From Halictus rubicundus (lineage: Eukaryota; Arthropoda; Insecta; Hymenoptera; Halictidae), in NCBI RefSeq assembly GCF_050948215.1, contig NC_135157.1:9486001-9550000 (forward strand): DNA of 64,000 nucleotides, written 5' to 3'. Shown piece by piece: positions 22,784-33,420 of this stretch (positions are counted from its first letter, which is position 1; the number at the start of each line of letters is the position of its first letter). Both the position numbers and the translations under genes were made by a program. The notes under the pieces were generated by a model. It saw only the letters and a program-made list of their open reading frames with translations, made no database searches and was not told the origin of the DNA.

Positions 22784-25184
22784 GTGGTTAAAGTCGAAGC
22801 GTTAATCGCGCCGACTTTCTTCCCTGTTTGAAGTCGTGTGCTTTATATCGCGCTTTATACCACTCCGCCTCGCCCTTGATTGCTTCATTAACGTGTTAAT
22901 CGTGTTTCTTTACGAGACTGCCATTTTTATCGCTCGGTCTGCTGACATTTTAATTGTCCAATCATCGGGACTCGCTTCTTTTACAACTGTACGCAAGAGG
23001 AAAATTAATTGGACCCTCCGAATGCTTCCGCTTTTATTAAAATTGGGGGGTGGGCAATTAAAAATTGTAAATCATGATAAAATCCGAGGTACCAAGATTA
23101 AATTAAGGAGGAAAGTATCGGTATGCTTATAATCACATTAAAATTAGATGAAATTGCAGTTTGTATATTCTCGTAATGGTTTCACTGTTTTCTGTTTCTT
23201 CTATCCATTCGTGATTAGATCAAACACAAAATAATAAATATATTCAAAGAATTAAAAAATTATATTTTATCATTTTCCACTCATTAAAATTGTAAAGAAA
23301 ACAAAAATAATTGTCTATGTAGCTCGTTACATTGTAAAAGTTGATACACATAGAATATTGTCGATCACAGATCGTCTGCAGAAAAATACACTGAATTTTA
23401 TGAAATCGTAAGGGTGTCATTTCATTATTCGACAGCGCCGTGACCGAAATAAATAACGGTCGCGTGGGAACGGGCAAAACTCGCGCGCGGGGCTCGTTAA
23501 TTAAAAAAAGGAAACTGGTTATTATAGTCGATGAAGTTCCGCGCGCGCGCGTGCGCGGATGTGGCATTTTTTGGAAATTCCGTGGGACGAAATCCGGGAT
23601 TAACGAGTCCCGCACGAAAACTGTAATTATGTTTTGTACGTCCGCGTAAGTGGATTACCATAGCTCGCGGCAAGAGTGAACATTAAACCGTCTTCTTGTT
23701 ACCCCCTCCTCTCTCTCTCTCCCCCTCTCTTTATCACTCTATCGCCGTTCCTCCTCGCTTTCGGGCTCTCTCTCTTTTTTCTCTCTTCCATGAGGCTCAT
23801 TGTAACGGAGTACACACTCCAAACACGAGTGGTACCCTCTTTTCTCCGTGTACATTTTTTTTTCGCCGTCATTCCTCCCCCTTAACTGCCTCTTTTAGTG
23901 CACTTGAACACGTTAGCGTGGCCACGAATTCCGGCGTCTTCGCCGGTGGCAGCCGCCGAAAACACCCGGTCGATTTAGGGTAATTGGCTCGGTCGAGAAT
24001 AATCCCGCGATCGTCTCGATTCGAGCATCCCAGGTGGTCGATTCCGTCGAGAGACACGAATAATAACACACTCTGCGTTTTTGAACATTTACTCCACCCC
24101 TTTTTGCTAGAAGCGATTGCTCTAACCCTAAACGTCCTCGTTTAGATTTGTTTTATTCGCCATCTCTGTTCTTCCAATGATTAAATCAAATAAAACTTCC
24201 TTGTATTAATTGTAAGGACAATTATCAATAATCGTGTTCGAAGAGTATCATTAGAGGGAACATCGTTTAAGAAATGTTCGAATCAGTGAAGTTCTCGAAG
24301 CGATCATCTGTGAAATCGAAGCGATCGATGCGAAATAATTTGTTCGATATCGTCGAGATTATTGTTGCCCGTGTACCCCTGAAAAAAATGATTACAGCGT
24401 TCCGAAAATGTAGATTCAAGATTAACTGGACGGCAGAATTTGTAAACAGAAATGTAGAGATCCCGATGAATATGGAATGGATTTTCCAATAAACATGAAT
24501 ATGAATATTTCGATGGAAAATCGCCACGGTACGGTATACAAAATTTCGCCAACTGGTTATTCAATATTTTTGCGACGGATGGACAACCGGTAATTTTTAT
24601 TCCCAATCATCGACAAGCCGGGACTATCTAACATGTTTCACCACTTGTTTCACACAGTCCCGTTATTTTGACAAATTTTTACCATCAAAGACAATAATCG
24701 TTACCAGGCTTCGCGACATTACAAAACAAGATTAATAATCAAAACGAGTTCGCAGAATAAATTATTCAGGTCCCCGGATCATTCGGTGGCGCATCGTCAG
24801 GGGACAGAACCTCTTCACCAGCCGCCTAAGTGTTAACTATAACGAAATCCAGCTAAACTCATTATTCCTCCCCACTTATCTGTATTCTTCTCTCATAGAG
24901 GGTTTGATTAACCGGCAGGCCGTTCGGTAATTCCCCTCGAAACCGAGTCTCGCTTGGCAACGCACTGTGCTTCTGAAATCTGAGAGAGCTAAATCCTGAT
25001 GAGGTATCCTATTCTCAAGATCCAATAAATAAACAAGAACACGTTTTTATACCTTGTGTATAATATTAGCCGGAACTTCCTCTTCATAACTTGCTTTGTG
25101 TGCTGCTTATTACATGCTTTATCAGTTATTCTTACTGTAGGAGTTCTCGCGACTAAAAAATCTACAATCCAGTCTCCTGTGGGC
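21896..25184. other. Non-coding stretch
   Basis: CpG-rich parts at 21900-22150 and 23440-23640, a C/T-rich part at 23700-23790, and AT-rich parts at 23130-23400 and 24140-24740. None of the short frames is recognisable. Confidence 0.5.
22753..22781 (+). repeat. (GA)n microsatellite
   Basis: About thirteen uninterrupted GA units. Confidence 0.95.
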
Positions 25185-25475
25185 TTAAATTTTCCTCTGG
25201 AAACCAGAAATTTTTAACTTTTTCAAATGTAATCCTGCAGATTTTGGCGAGAAAATTCCGAAAATCAAAGTTTCAATCCTAGGAGATAAGCTACGCGCGA
25301 CAATCACTACACGCCAACATTGCTGCGCCCTTATCTGCCAAAAACACACACGCATAACTTTTGGAGTAGCGATCTCCTAAGACTGAAATTTGGATTTTTG
25401 ACATTTTCTCGCCAAAATCTACACGATTACATTAAAAAATGTTGCAAATATCTGGTTCCCTGAGATAAAGTTTAA
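25185..25475. mobile_element. Fold-back element with ~103-base arms
   Basis: The left arm 25185-25287 and right arm 25372-25475 are imperfect reverse complements, about 80% by eye, sharing ATTTTGGCGAGAAAAT, AATGTAATC and AGGAGAT blocks in mirrored order. The loop of about 84 bases is CpG-richer and unrelated to the arms. There is no coding frame. The structure fits a MITE or fold-back element; no clear target duplication is visible at the edges. Confidence 0.75.
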
Positions 25476-27005
25476 CCTACCTTTGTAATTGGTATGTAGG
25501 AACCCCTCTACGAGGATTTTAAATAGCAACATGAAAGTTGATTTCTTGATTTTCGTCCATTGTCGATAAAGTATCGAGTCGCGGGACCCGTGGTTTCTTT
25601 CCGCCGATATTCCCGCGATTATTTATATTTTGTTGCCGGTCCACAGGGATCTGCGTGGGTGTAGATGATACGCGAGTTCGGATCCCGCTCGCTTCAATCT
25701 CCCCGACGTTGGCTTTTGTTTGCGAGAAGTTCGCTCTGCTCCTCGAGGTTCGGGGCGCCGATTTCAACGTGAACGGGGAACGGGGAGGGAGAACCCGGAG
25801 ACCGTTTAAAGGTTGATTTACGGGCAACGCGAGCAACTTCTGACAAAAATCGTCCCCGCGAACCCGCAAGAACCCTTCGAGCTTTGCTTTACGACCGTCG
25901 CTTTTTACGGGCCGACACGTCTTTTTGCCGGCGCTCCGTGACAATTCCCCGGGTCGTTTGATGTTTCAATTCGCTGCGACGCTGTCACACCGGCGGCCCC
26001 CGTCCCTGCAGTTTCGAAGTATTGATGTAACTGGGTCCCCGAGACGTTCTTGGATTCTGAATGGGTCGAGGATCCTCTCAGGAGATCCTCCTGGAGTTTT
26101 TGGACGGAATTTTTGCCTCGATATGTATGAGACGCGAGATTTTTCGGTGAATCTGGCGCCTCAGTATTTTCGGAAAACGATTCCTCCTGTTTATCTGTGC
26201 AACGTCGTTCGAAATTCAATTTTTGAACCCGGGCTTTTACTAATGCAGATTTTTGTGCATATATCAGCTTGGAATTTTTTTGAAGCAATGTCTAAAAAAT
26301 TGTAGCGGTCTCAACCATTGGGGGTGTATTTTATGAAAATAGAAGTTATGAAATTTTACCAGCATTTTTAATGAATGCGCTGTGTGTTGGTAGAAGACTT
26401 TTATACGAGGAATTTAGAAGATGTCTGAGGAACTTTTTAACATGAATCAGTTCTATTAACACGTTGATCGCCGAACAACTACTCCCAAGAATTCCACAAA
26501 TGTAAATTGAATTTAGTCACTCTAATAAAGACTGCAGAGTTCAAGCTTACGTCATAAGTAGAGGATCTTTATGCATTGACGAAGAAATCTGGTTGGGTGA
26601 AATATGAAACAAGTAAAAGATTAAAGAAATCTAAGAACTTTTTGACGTTTTCAATGAAAAAAAATCTACCAATTGATGAAATGAATTTTTATTTAACTCC
26701 AATTCCTTTTTCTGTATTGTTGTCTACTTCTTTCGTATTATTTTCTGCTGCACATGATGCTCTTCAAAAAAATTGTAAAAAGTGAGCGTAATCTGAGTGA
26801 GCGTAATTTAAATAAAAGTTAGTCCGGTTATGGTAAGATAGTAGGACCACCCTTGAAATGGAGGGTTGAGCCACGAGGGGATGAAACGTTGCGGTGGATT
26901 AGTTGTCGCGGGCTGAAAATTTGATGTCGATGACGAGGCCTGGGAATTGCGTTCAGATACTGTACCCGGGACCTCACCTCGAAGAGCAGAAGAATACATC
27001 GAACG

Positions 27006-27008
<3 letters not shown>
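25476..27008. other. Non-coding stretch with open but unrecognised frames
   Basis: 25520-26290 is moderately GC-rich and open on both strands (minus 25519-25944 and 25905-26288; plus 25925-26305). The two minus frames are out of register and none has a domain I know. 26300-26830 is AT-rich; a GGATCTTTATGCATTGACG copy of the dispersed motif lies near 26564. Confidence 0.45.

Positions 27009-27038
<30 letters not shown>
27009..27038 (+). repeat. (CT)n microsatellite
   Basis: Fifteen uninterrupted CT units. Confidence 0.97.
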
Positions 27039-27045
<7 letters not shown>

Positions 27046-27368
27046 CTCCGTACCGCGACGGTACTAGCTTCTCGAGATGGGTTCGCGTATCGTGTCGATT
27101 TTATGTCAACGTTTCGCAAACATTATGGCGTGTGTCACCGGGATGGCAGTCGATATCGGTGTCTTCGGCGTCCCCCGCGTTTCTCGCTGGGAACACGGTG
27201 ACGGAAGATCGACGAGAAACACGGATTCGACACCGGGAACTTCGATGACGCTGCCGAACGTCCGGTTCCGGGAGAAACGGGGATCGCCGACGAGCGAAAC
27301 GCTTCCGAGAGATCTTCGGGGAATCGCTGCAACCAGAGATTACTGCGCTTACCATAACAACAACTGGT

Positions 27369-27542
27369 TTTAACACTTCCGATGTTTATTTAGATTACGA
27401 AGCATCGGAATAGCGCCTTTCTCAAATTCTGTATAAATTTTCTCCGGTACCTTTAAGCACATAATCTGAGACGTAGCGAGAATTAGTGCTCGGAAATTTT
27501 GATGGGGTCACGAGAGACCCCAGTCTACCAGTTAAGGGTTAA
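27369..27542 (-). mobile_element. Relic of a TTAA-ended element with subterminal hairpin
   Basis: The left edge reads TTTTAACACTTCCGATG and the right edge ACCAGTTAAGGGTTAA. Just inside the right edge is a hairpin TGGGGTC-ACGAGA-GACCCCA (27503-27522). The middle shares AATTCTGTATAAATTTTCT with the hairpin element at 62217-62323 (AATTCTGTACAAATTTTCT). TTAA ends point to the piggyBac superfamily; the ends are too different from each other to call a complete copy. Confidence 0.5.
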
Positions 27543-29106
27543 GTCTTGGAGAAATTTTTGACGATTTTTTGAAAATGCAAATTTTTTACTTATTAAAGAC
27601 CACAAAGTTTCGTCAAATTGAAGCCGTCGATGAGCTGGTATATAAATAAAAAACTCTGCATTAGCAGAAGGTTGCATTTAAAATTGAATTTTCGAGAGAA
27701 CCACTATGATCCTTGTCTTCGAGTACATCGTCTTTATCCAGTTCCTTCGCGTCACCGTTTTATTTTTCAGTTAATTCAACCCTCGCGTGATTTATACGCT
27801 CGCGTCGGCGCGAAAGGGGTGAGCGAGGCTGGTCGTTTCCTAATTACGGGATGAGAAAGTATTACCAGGTCGGGTGCGTGGCTCCCCGAAGGCAAAGTGC
27901 GAGAGACTCTCGCGCGAAAATGTTACTGAAAAATAATGTATATTCATAACTCGGCGCGTAGAGGCGTACATATAAATATATATGTGTGTGTATACACATG
28001 GCTCGCATGCTCGTAGCGAATAAAACGCGCGGCCGCTCCCTTCGCGCTGGATCACCCTACACTCGTCGAGGGGGTGGAAACGGCGCATTAAGTCTTATAA
28101 AAAAATACTACCGGCGAAAAATGCTCCCGGGTCGTTTGGGAGTCGTTGCTCCTTGTCCCCGTTTCCTGCTGGTTTTCGGATTGATCGACGCGGTTCACCT
28201 ATTTTCGGTGACCTGTGCCAGAGAGCGTGCATATGGCGACAGCGTGACGCTTAACTGCTGCCAGAGGGGGGCCCGGCCATTTGTAATTCAGGCATTAGCT
28301 TCGCTGTTCGAGATAGACGCCGTGAGTCACCTGAGACTTGTGAAAATACCTTTATTTATGCCACGTGGAAGTTTAGATGTTAGATTTTATATTTCCTAGA
28401 TTTTTTCCCGTTCAATTCTCTATTTATCAAATTATGAATTTTTTTCTCTATTATCAGATAGTGATCTTATTTCTCTAATGTCCACTACAAACATCTGCTG
28501 ATGTAATTTGATCGCTAGAAATTCAGCAATTAAATGATTATGTTAATATTCTGCTATAGAAAAATTAAGCGAGAATTAGTGGTCGTGCTTAACACAATGT
28601 TTAATCTGTCCATGTTTAAAATCGCGTTTAATCTGATCGTGTGTGTACCAAGTGAAAATTATTTTGCATAGAATTCATATGAAAATGATGATTTTATAGA
28701 AGCGTTAGAGGGTTAATGTTCGGCGGATTGGCGACATTTTCATGTTTTATTAAGATCAGACCTGTCCTGAAGGAAAGAGAGCATCGGACCGTGAAAAAAC
28801 TCTTGGGAGGAGAATCTTATTTCGAAAGAGAGATTGATGGGGGAGGGTATTCCATTTCTCGTTGATTTTCTATTTGCTAGTGGACGATGCGGAGGGTCGA
28901 GGGTGAGAAAATAGGTCTCGGAATAATACATTCTTCTCTGGCCGACCGTAGGAATGAACATCTCGGGAAAATTATTGAATTCCATGGAAATATATTTAGC
29001 CGAACGGCGTGCAAGATATATTATTTCATTCTGTGTATTTTATATACCTTTCTCTATTTCCTCATTCCTCGTCTCATGTGTAATAATATATTCATTTAAT
29101 TCCTGT
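27543..29106. other. Non-coding stretch
   Basis: A short TA/TG alternating run that can fold on itself lies at 27966-28000. 28380-28720 is AT-rich. 28020-28340 is CpG-rich. No gene, RNA or element recognised. Confidence 0.5.
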
Positions 29107-29510
29107 GAAATTACTGTGTTGTTAGCTTGCTCAAAATGGTCAAAATTATCAGTAATATTTATAATGTTTATAATTAATGAGGCACAGGTTAAAAGATTAA
29201 AATGCATAAAGCCCACACTCTGTGGATTTGATGCCTTTATTATAAAAATGACTGGATAAAAATTAAAATAGCACAGATCAAAACAGAGATATTGATTATA
29301 GCAGACTAAAAGAATTTAAGAACGTCAACGTATCAGTTCCATCTTATTGAAATCCTTAAGGAAAGGGAGACAATAGTACTTTGGATCTTGCTCCTTACAA
29401 GCAATTTTTATTTTCCATGCGTATTAAACGAATCTGAGAACATCAGTGTGCCATTTCCATTCTATTACAATTCTTCCATAAAGAAAGACAATTTTACTCG
29501 TATCTCTTAC
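29107..29510 (+). repeat. Direct repeat, copy 1 (pairs with 30214-30675)
   Basis: Starts GAAATTACTGTGTTGTTAGC and ends ATCTCTTAC, as does copy 2. Over the shared parts the copies are about 90% alike by eye, for example CCCACACTCTGTGGATTTGA in both. Copy 1 lacks two segments (about 40 and 21 bases) present in copy 2. No coding frame of note. Confidence 0.85.
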
Positions 29511-30213
29511 AATGGTTTATAGTCTCTTACAGACAATCCCTTGCAGACAATTTTTCCTTTGTACAAACATTCGCCGTCTAATCACAACGTGCACGTGTAC
29601 CTAAAAATGCAAAATGTCTGTACACGGTTCTAATTAAGTGTCCAGAAACACCTCGCATAATTCCACACATTACCATCGACTATTTCGCCGTTTAGCTTCT
29701 TATTATCAGCGCCGTCATTCCCGTTGGCTAATATTTCTTCGAGCCGCGTCGAGGGCGCAGCGTCAGTAATTTTAACAAAGCAAATTAATCGTAACTTCCT
29801 GATCGCATCGTTAACGAACCATGGTGTTTCCCTCGTCGTGACGGACACTACGAAAATTCCGTAGCAGCCGAAGAGCAGCGGACGTCGCGCGACGGTAAGC
29901 GGGATAACGAGAGCTATTTGGGAACTCGTTACGTTTTGCTTATGGCTCGTTACGGTTCAGTACGTTTCCATGTTGTTCCACGATGGACACGGGTCTCGAC
30001 AACTTCGCTCGGGACATACTCTCCAAGGCCGATTCGTCGCACACCCCCTAAGCAACATCTGTCGACGTTCTAATTAAGCAGCTTATCACGTCCTGGCAGA
30101 TTACCTCGCCGCGCGGACCAGTCGTTCGTCCTCGAAATGCGAAAAACAACGAGTGACCAGACGATCGCGGAAATTCGACCGAAAGTGCCCGAAACGTTTC
30201 GCTGTTTCGTTCC
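29511..30213. other. Segment between the direct repeats
   Basis: About 700 bases, CpG-rich from 29690 to 30190, without a recognisable frame. No primer-binding site or polypurine tract is evident at its borders, so a retroelement interior is not supported. Confidence 0.5.
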
Positions 30214-30675
30214 GAAATTACTGTGTTGTTAGCTTGGTCACAATGGTCACCGAAGTATATCGTACTGGCGTTCATTTTAATGAAAATTTATCAGTAATAT
30301 CTATAATATTTATAATTAATGGGGCACAGGTAAAAAGATTAAATTGTCTTGTTTATTTTTGTCTAAAATGCATAAAACCCACACTCTGTGGATTTGACGC
30401 CTTGATTATAAAAATGACTGGATAAAAATTAAAATAGCACAGATCAAAACAGAGATATTGATTATAGCAGACTAAAAGAATTTAAGAACGTCAACGTATC
30501 AGCTTCATCTTATTGAAATCCTTAAGGAAAGGAAGACAATATACTTTGGATCTTGCTCCTTACAAATAATTTTTATTTTTCATGCAGGTTAAACGAATCT
30601 GAGAACATCAGTGTGCCATTTCCATTTTATTAAAATTCTTCCATAAAGAATTAAAATTTTACTTGCATCTCTTAC
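30214..30675 (+). repeat. Direct repeat, copy 2
   Basis: Partner of 29107-29510 in the same orientation, 1.1 kb downstream. It contains two extra segments, at about 30248-30288 and 30346-30366. Confidence 0.85.
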
Positions 30676-31703
30676 GTGGTAGTTCGCAATGGTCTTACGT
30701 CCGTGTTAACCGTGCTCATTTTAATCATAGAATTTTATTCATTTTAATCATCGAACTTGCATCATTGAATTTTATCGTTCAGAAGATTTACATAATGTTT
30801 TTTAAATTACTAGATCGCAGACTGTTTTGAAATTTGCGAAAATTAACGCGTTTATAGGACTGTAAAAATACTGAATTATTCTAACGTTATTTTGTATTTT
30901 TCAAGGGTTTAATATACATAATATTTATTATTCACAAAGAAGTACAGCTTAAAGATGAAGTAGTACAGATTTATAAAGAACACGAATTAAACAATATTTT
31001 TCAGGGCGAACACACTTTGATTCTTTAATACTATAATTATTCAGTTTATCATTTTTATCTCACAGTTATTGAAATTATGGAACGAATAAAAACTTTCCCT
31101 TGAACAAATTTTTTTTATAATCTTCGTCATGCAAGCACGTATTATAAGGAAGATTGTAGTAGATCTGGATAAATCCAATCCTGTTGTTACAATAAAAGAG
31201 CAAAATTTTGAGAAAAGTGAGAATTGAGAACAATTTTTACAATTTGCTATAGATGTACACAAAATTATTGTTTCGAACGAATTTGGGGCGGGTTTGGATT
31301 TAGCATGTAAAGGATGAAAGAACAATATTGAGAGAGGGAAGGGAAATAAGAGAATCGTGCAGCAGAGGGGTTAATCTCGGAATCCGATGAACAAATCCAT
31401 TCGTTACCCTTTATTTTCGCGGCGGTGGTAATATAACCTAGCGAGGAATAAAAAGCCACGTTGCAGGCGAAGATACAACGAATGACCACAATTAATAACC
31501 CCGCGTAAGATTATTAGCCCGCGGAACTTATTCGTTCCCAAGAAAAGCAATATATCCCGCAGGAAAGAATAATTGCGTTTCTTCTCTTTCGCTGGGGCTT
31601 GCAAACGAAAGGAAGATATTAAAAAGCAAAAGAGAAAGCTTCCATCGAAGCTCCGGGAACGAAGAAAAGAGAAGGAAAAGGAACGACGGATTTATACGAC
31701 CAC
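30676..31703. other. AT-rich non-coding stretch
   Basis: No gene, RNA or element recognised. The short minus frames between 31041 and 31604 show no domain. Confidence 0.55.
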
Positions 31704-31732
31704 AGAGAGAGAGCGAGAGAGAGAGAAAGGGA

Positions 31733-31780
<48 letters not shown>
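31704..31780 (+). repeat. (GA)n microsatellite
   Basis: GA units with GAAAGG and GAGGGA interruptions up to 31738, then about twenty pure units. Confidence 0.97.
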
Positions 31781-31782
<2 letters not shown>

Positions 31783-32649
31783 CGGAGTCGAATATGTCTT
31801 TTGTCTTTGACTCCACTTCGCCGGGGGAAGACAGAACTAATAAGGCGACAAAGAGACCCGGCGCTCCCTATTACAAAAGAAACAACGTTGCAATTACACC
31901 GACGGCACGATAAGGAAACAGGAAAAATAAGAAAAAAAAAGAAATCTGTTGTAGAAGCTTAATGCGACAGTAACATCCGCGAACACGGGGGTCAGGGGTG
32001 CCCTGAAATTACATTGTTTCGAAGTTGTAGCTCATTTTGAGCACAGCTCGCTCTCGCTCTTCGGGGGTAATTGGATAGTTGCGTGCTGCATCGTAAATAA
32101 TGAGCTTTTCAACGCGACGGGCCGATCTATAACGAGAATTACCCGAAGTCCCGTGCGCTACTCGAAGCCAGTCGTTACCATTCCACCGTTTACCTTTCCT
32201 CCCAGGTGAATAGCTGTCGGGAACGCGAAAAGGGCGGTAACTTCGAATCAGACTGGGCCTCTCGCGTTTTACACAGTTTTACACCCTTTTACAGGGGCCA
32301 CCCGTACTGTATTCGACTCGGTGTATTACCGTACTTTGCATACATTAAAAATACAACGTTCGTTGCGGGCCATTCCGCCGGCCGAGAATCGACGCGATCG
32401 CAGTTATCGCATGTTTCGCTTAAGAAAATAGGTTACCTTCCGTATTACCCTCGTTCGATACGAATCGGGGCTTGGAGATCGCGTCCGCGATACTGCACGA
32501 CTATTTCGATCGGTTATTGGGACTTAGCGAGTCGGCCGGAAAGGTGTTCTTGATTTTTAAAAGAGTTACAGACTTATAGGACTTGGTAGGGGTGAGAAAA
32601 CCCTGATCAGAATCACTGCGGTAAAGTATTGAACATTTCTACTGGATTT
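31781..32649. other. Non-coding stretch with an isolated 3' splice-site-like sequence
   Basis: A pyrimidine-rich run ending CCTTTCCTCCCAG lies just before position 32206 and could be a 3' splice site on plus. The following frame of 115 codons has no recognisable domain and there is no matching donor, so I do not call an exon. Confidence 0.4.
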
Positions 32650-32850
32650 AATCAAGTTTTCTTGAACATCGTTGTAGATGTACTGCAAATTAGTTTTGAA
32701 ATTGTTGGGCCTGAATATGTACGACTTTATTGAATTCATAAAGAATTTTGTTGAATATCGTTGTAGACGTACCGTAAATTATTTTTTAAATTCGTGGATC
32801 CGTATGTGTACGATTTTCTTGAATTCATTAAGATTGTATTTTCATCTAGT
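32650..32850 (+). repeat. Tandem duplication, ~89-bp unit
   Basis: About 2.2 diverged copies: GTTGTAGATGTACTGCAAAT at 32671 corresponds to GTTGTAGACGTACCGTAAAT at 32760, and TTGAATTCAT(A/T)AAG-type sequence recurs in phase. Confidence 0.8.
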
Positions 32851-33166
32851 TCCGTGATGAATTTATTGATGAATAATACGTGGAGCTTTGGAGGTCATTC
32901 AAGGTTATTCATTGCAATTTTAAATTTACCTCCGATTGCATAAAGATCCGCGGTCTACTTATGTCAGAAAGAAGAAAGACAGTGTCAGTAGAATACGATT
33001 ATAGTCTCTGCGAATTTGGCGGCTGATATTTTACAATTAGGGTTAGAATAACTTGTTGCCGGGAGGAAAAACATTTGCCAAACGGATCGGGGGAGATGGA
33101 ACCTTCAAGAAATCCTTGCCCGATTCAACAGTGTGCCGAAGCAATCGTGGCGGGGCGTTTAAACGT
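32851..33166. other. Non-coding stretch with a dispersed-motif copy
   Basis: TGCATAAAGATCCGCGGTCT near 32939 is one copy of the recurring motif described under findings. Nothing else is recognisable. Confidence 0.5.
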
Positions 33167-33372
33167 CGAGCGAGCGAGCGAGCGAGAGAGAGAGAGAGAA
33201 CGAAAAAAAGAAAGAGAGCGAACGAGAGAGAGAAAGAGAGAAAAGGCAGGCTGTCCCTTCATTCAATTCCCGTCAAAGGGGTGAGAAACGGTGCTCGAGA
33301 TCCCACGAAATTTCCGCAAACGCCGGATTACCTCTCGTGTCCGCCTGAACGACACCCCATCGTCGTTTTCGG

Positions 33373-33415
<43 letters not shown>

Positions 33416-33420
33416 TCTCC
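33167..33420. repeat. (GAGC/GA)n and (CT)n tracts in mirrored orientation
   Basis: A GAGC then GA-rich tract at 33167-33243 is followed, 130 bases on, by a CT tract at 33373-33420. Together they form an inverted repeat able to pair as a long stem. The spacer has no recognisable gene. Confidence 0.9.

Noticed and set aside
25519..26288. Two overlapping minus frames (141 and 127 codons) that might be one frameshifted gene
   Set aside because: The plus strand is also open here, the two frames are out of register, and neither contains a recognisable domain or repeat.
29107..30675. LTR-type retroelement
   Set aside because: No primer-binding site, polypurine tract, TG...CA ends or retroviral-type domain is visible between the direct repeats.
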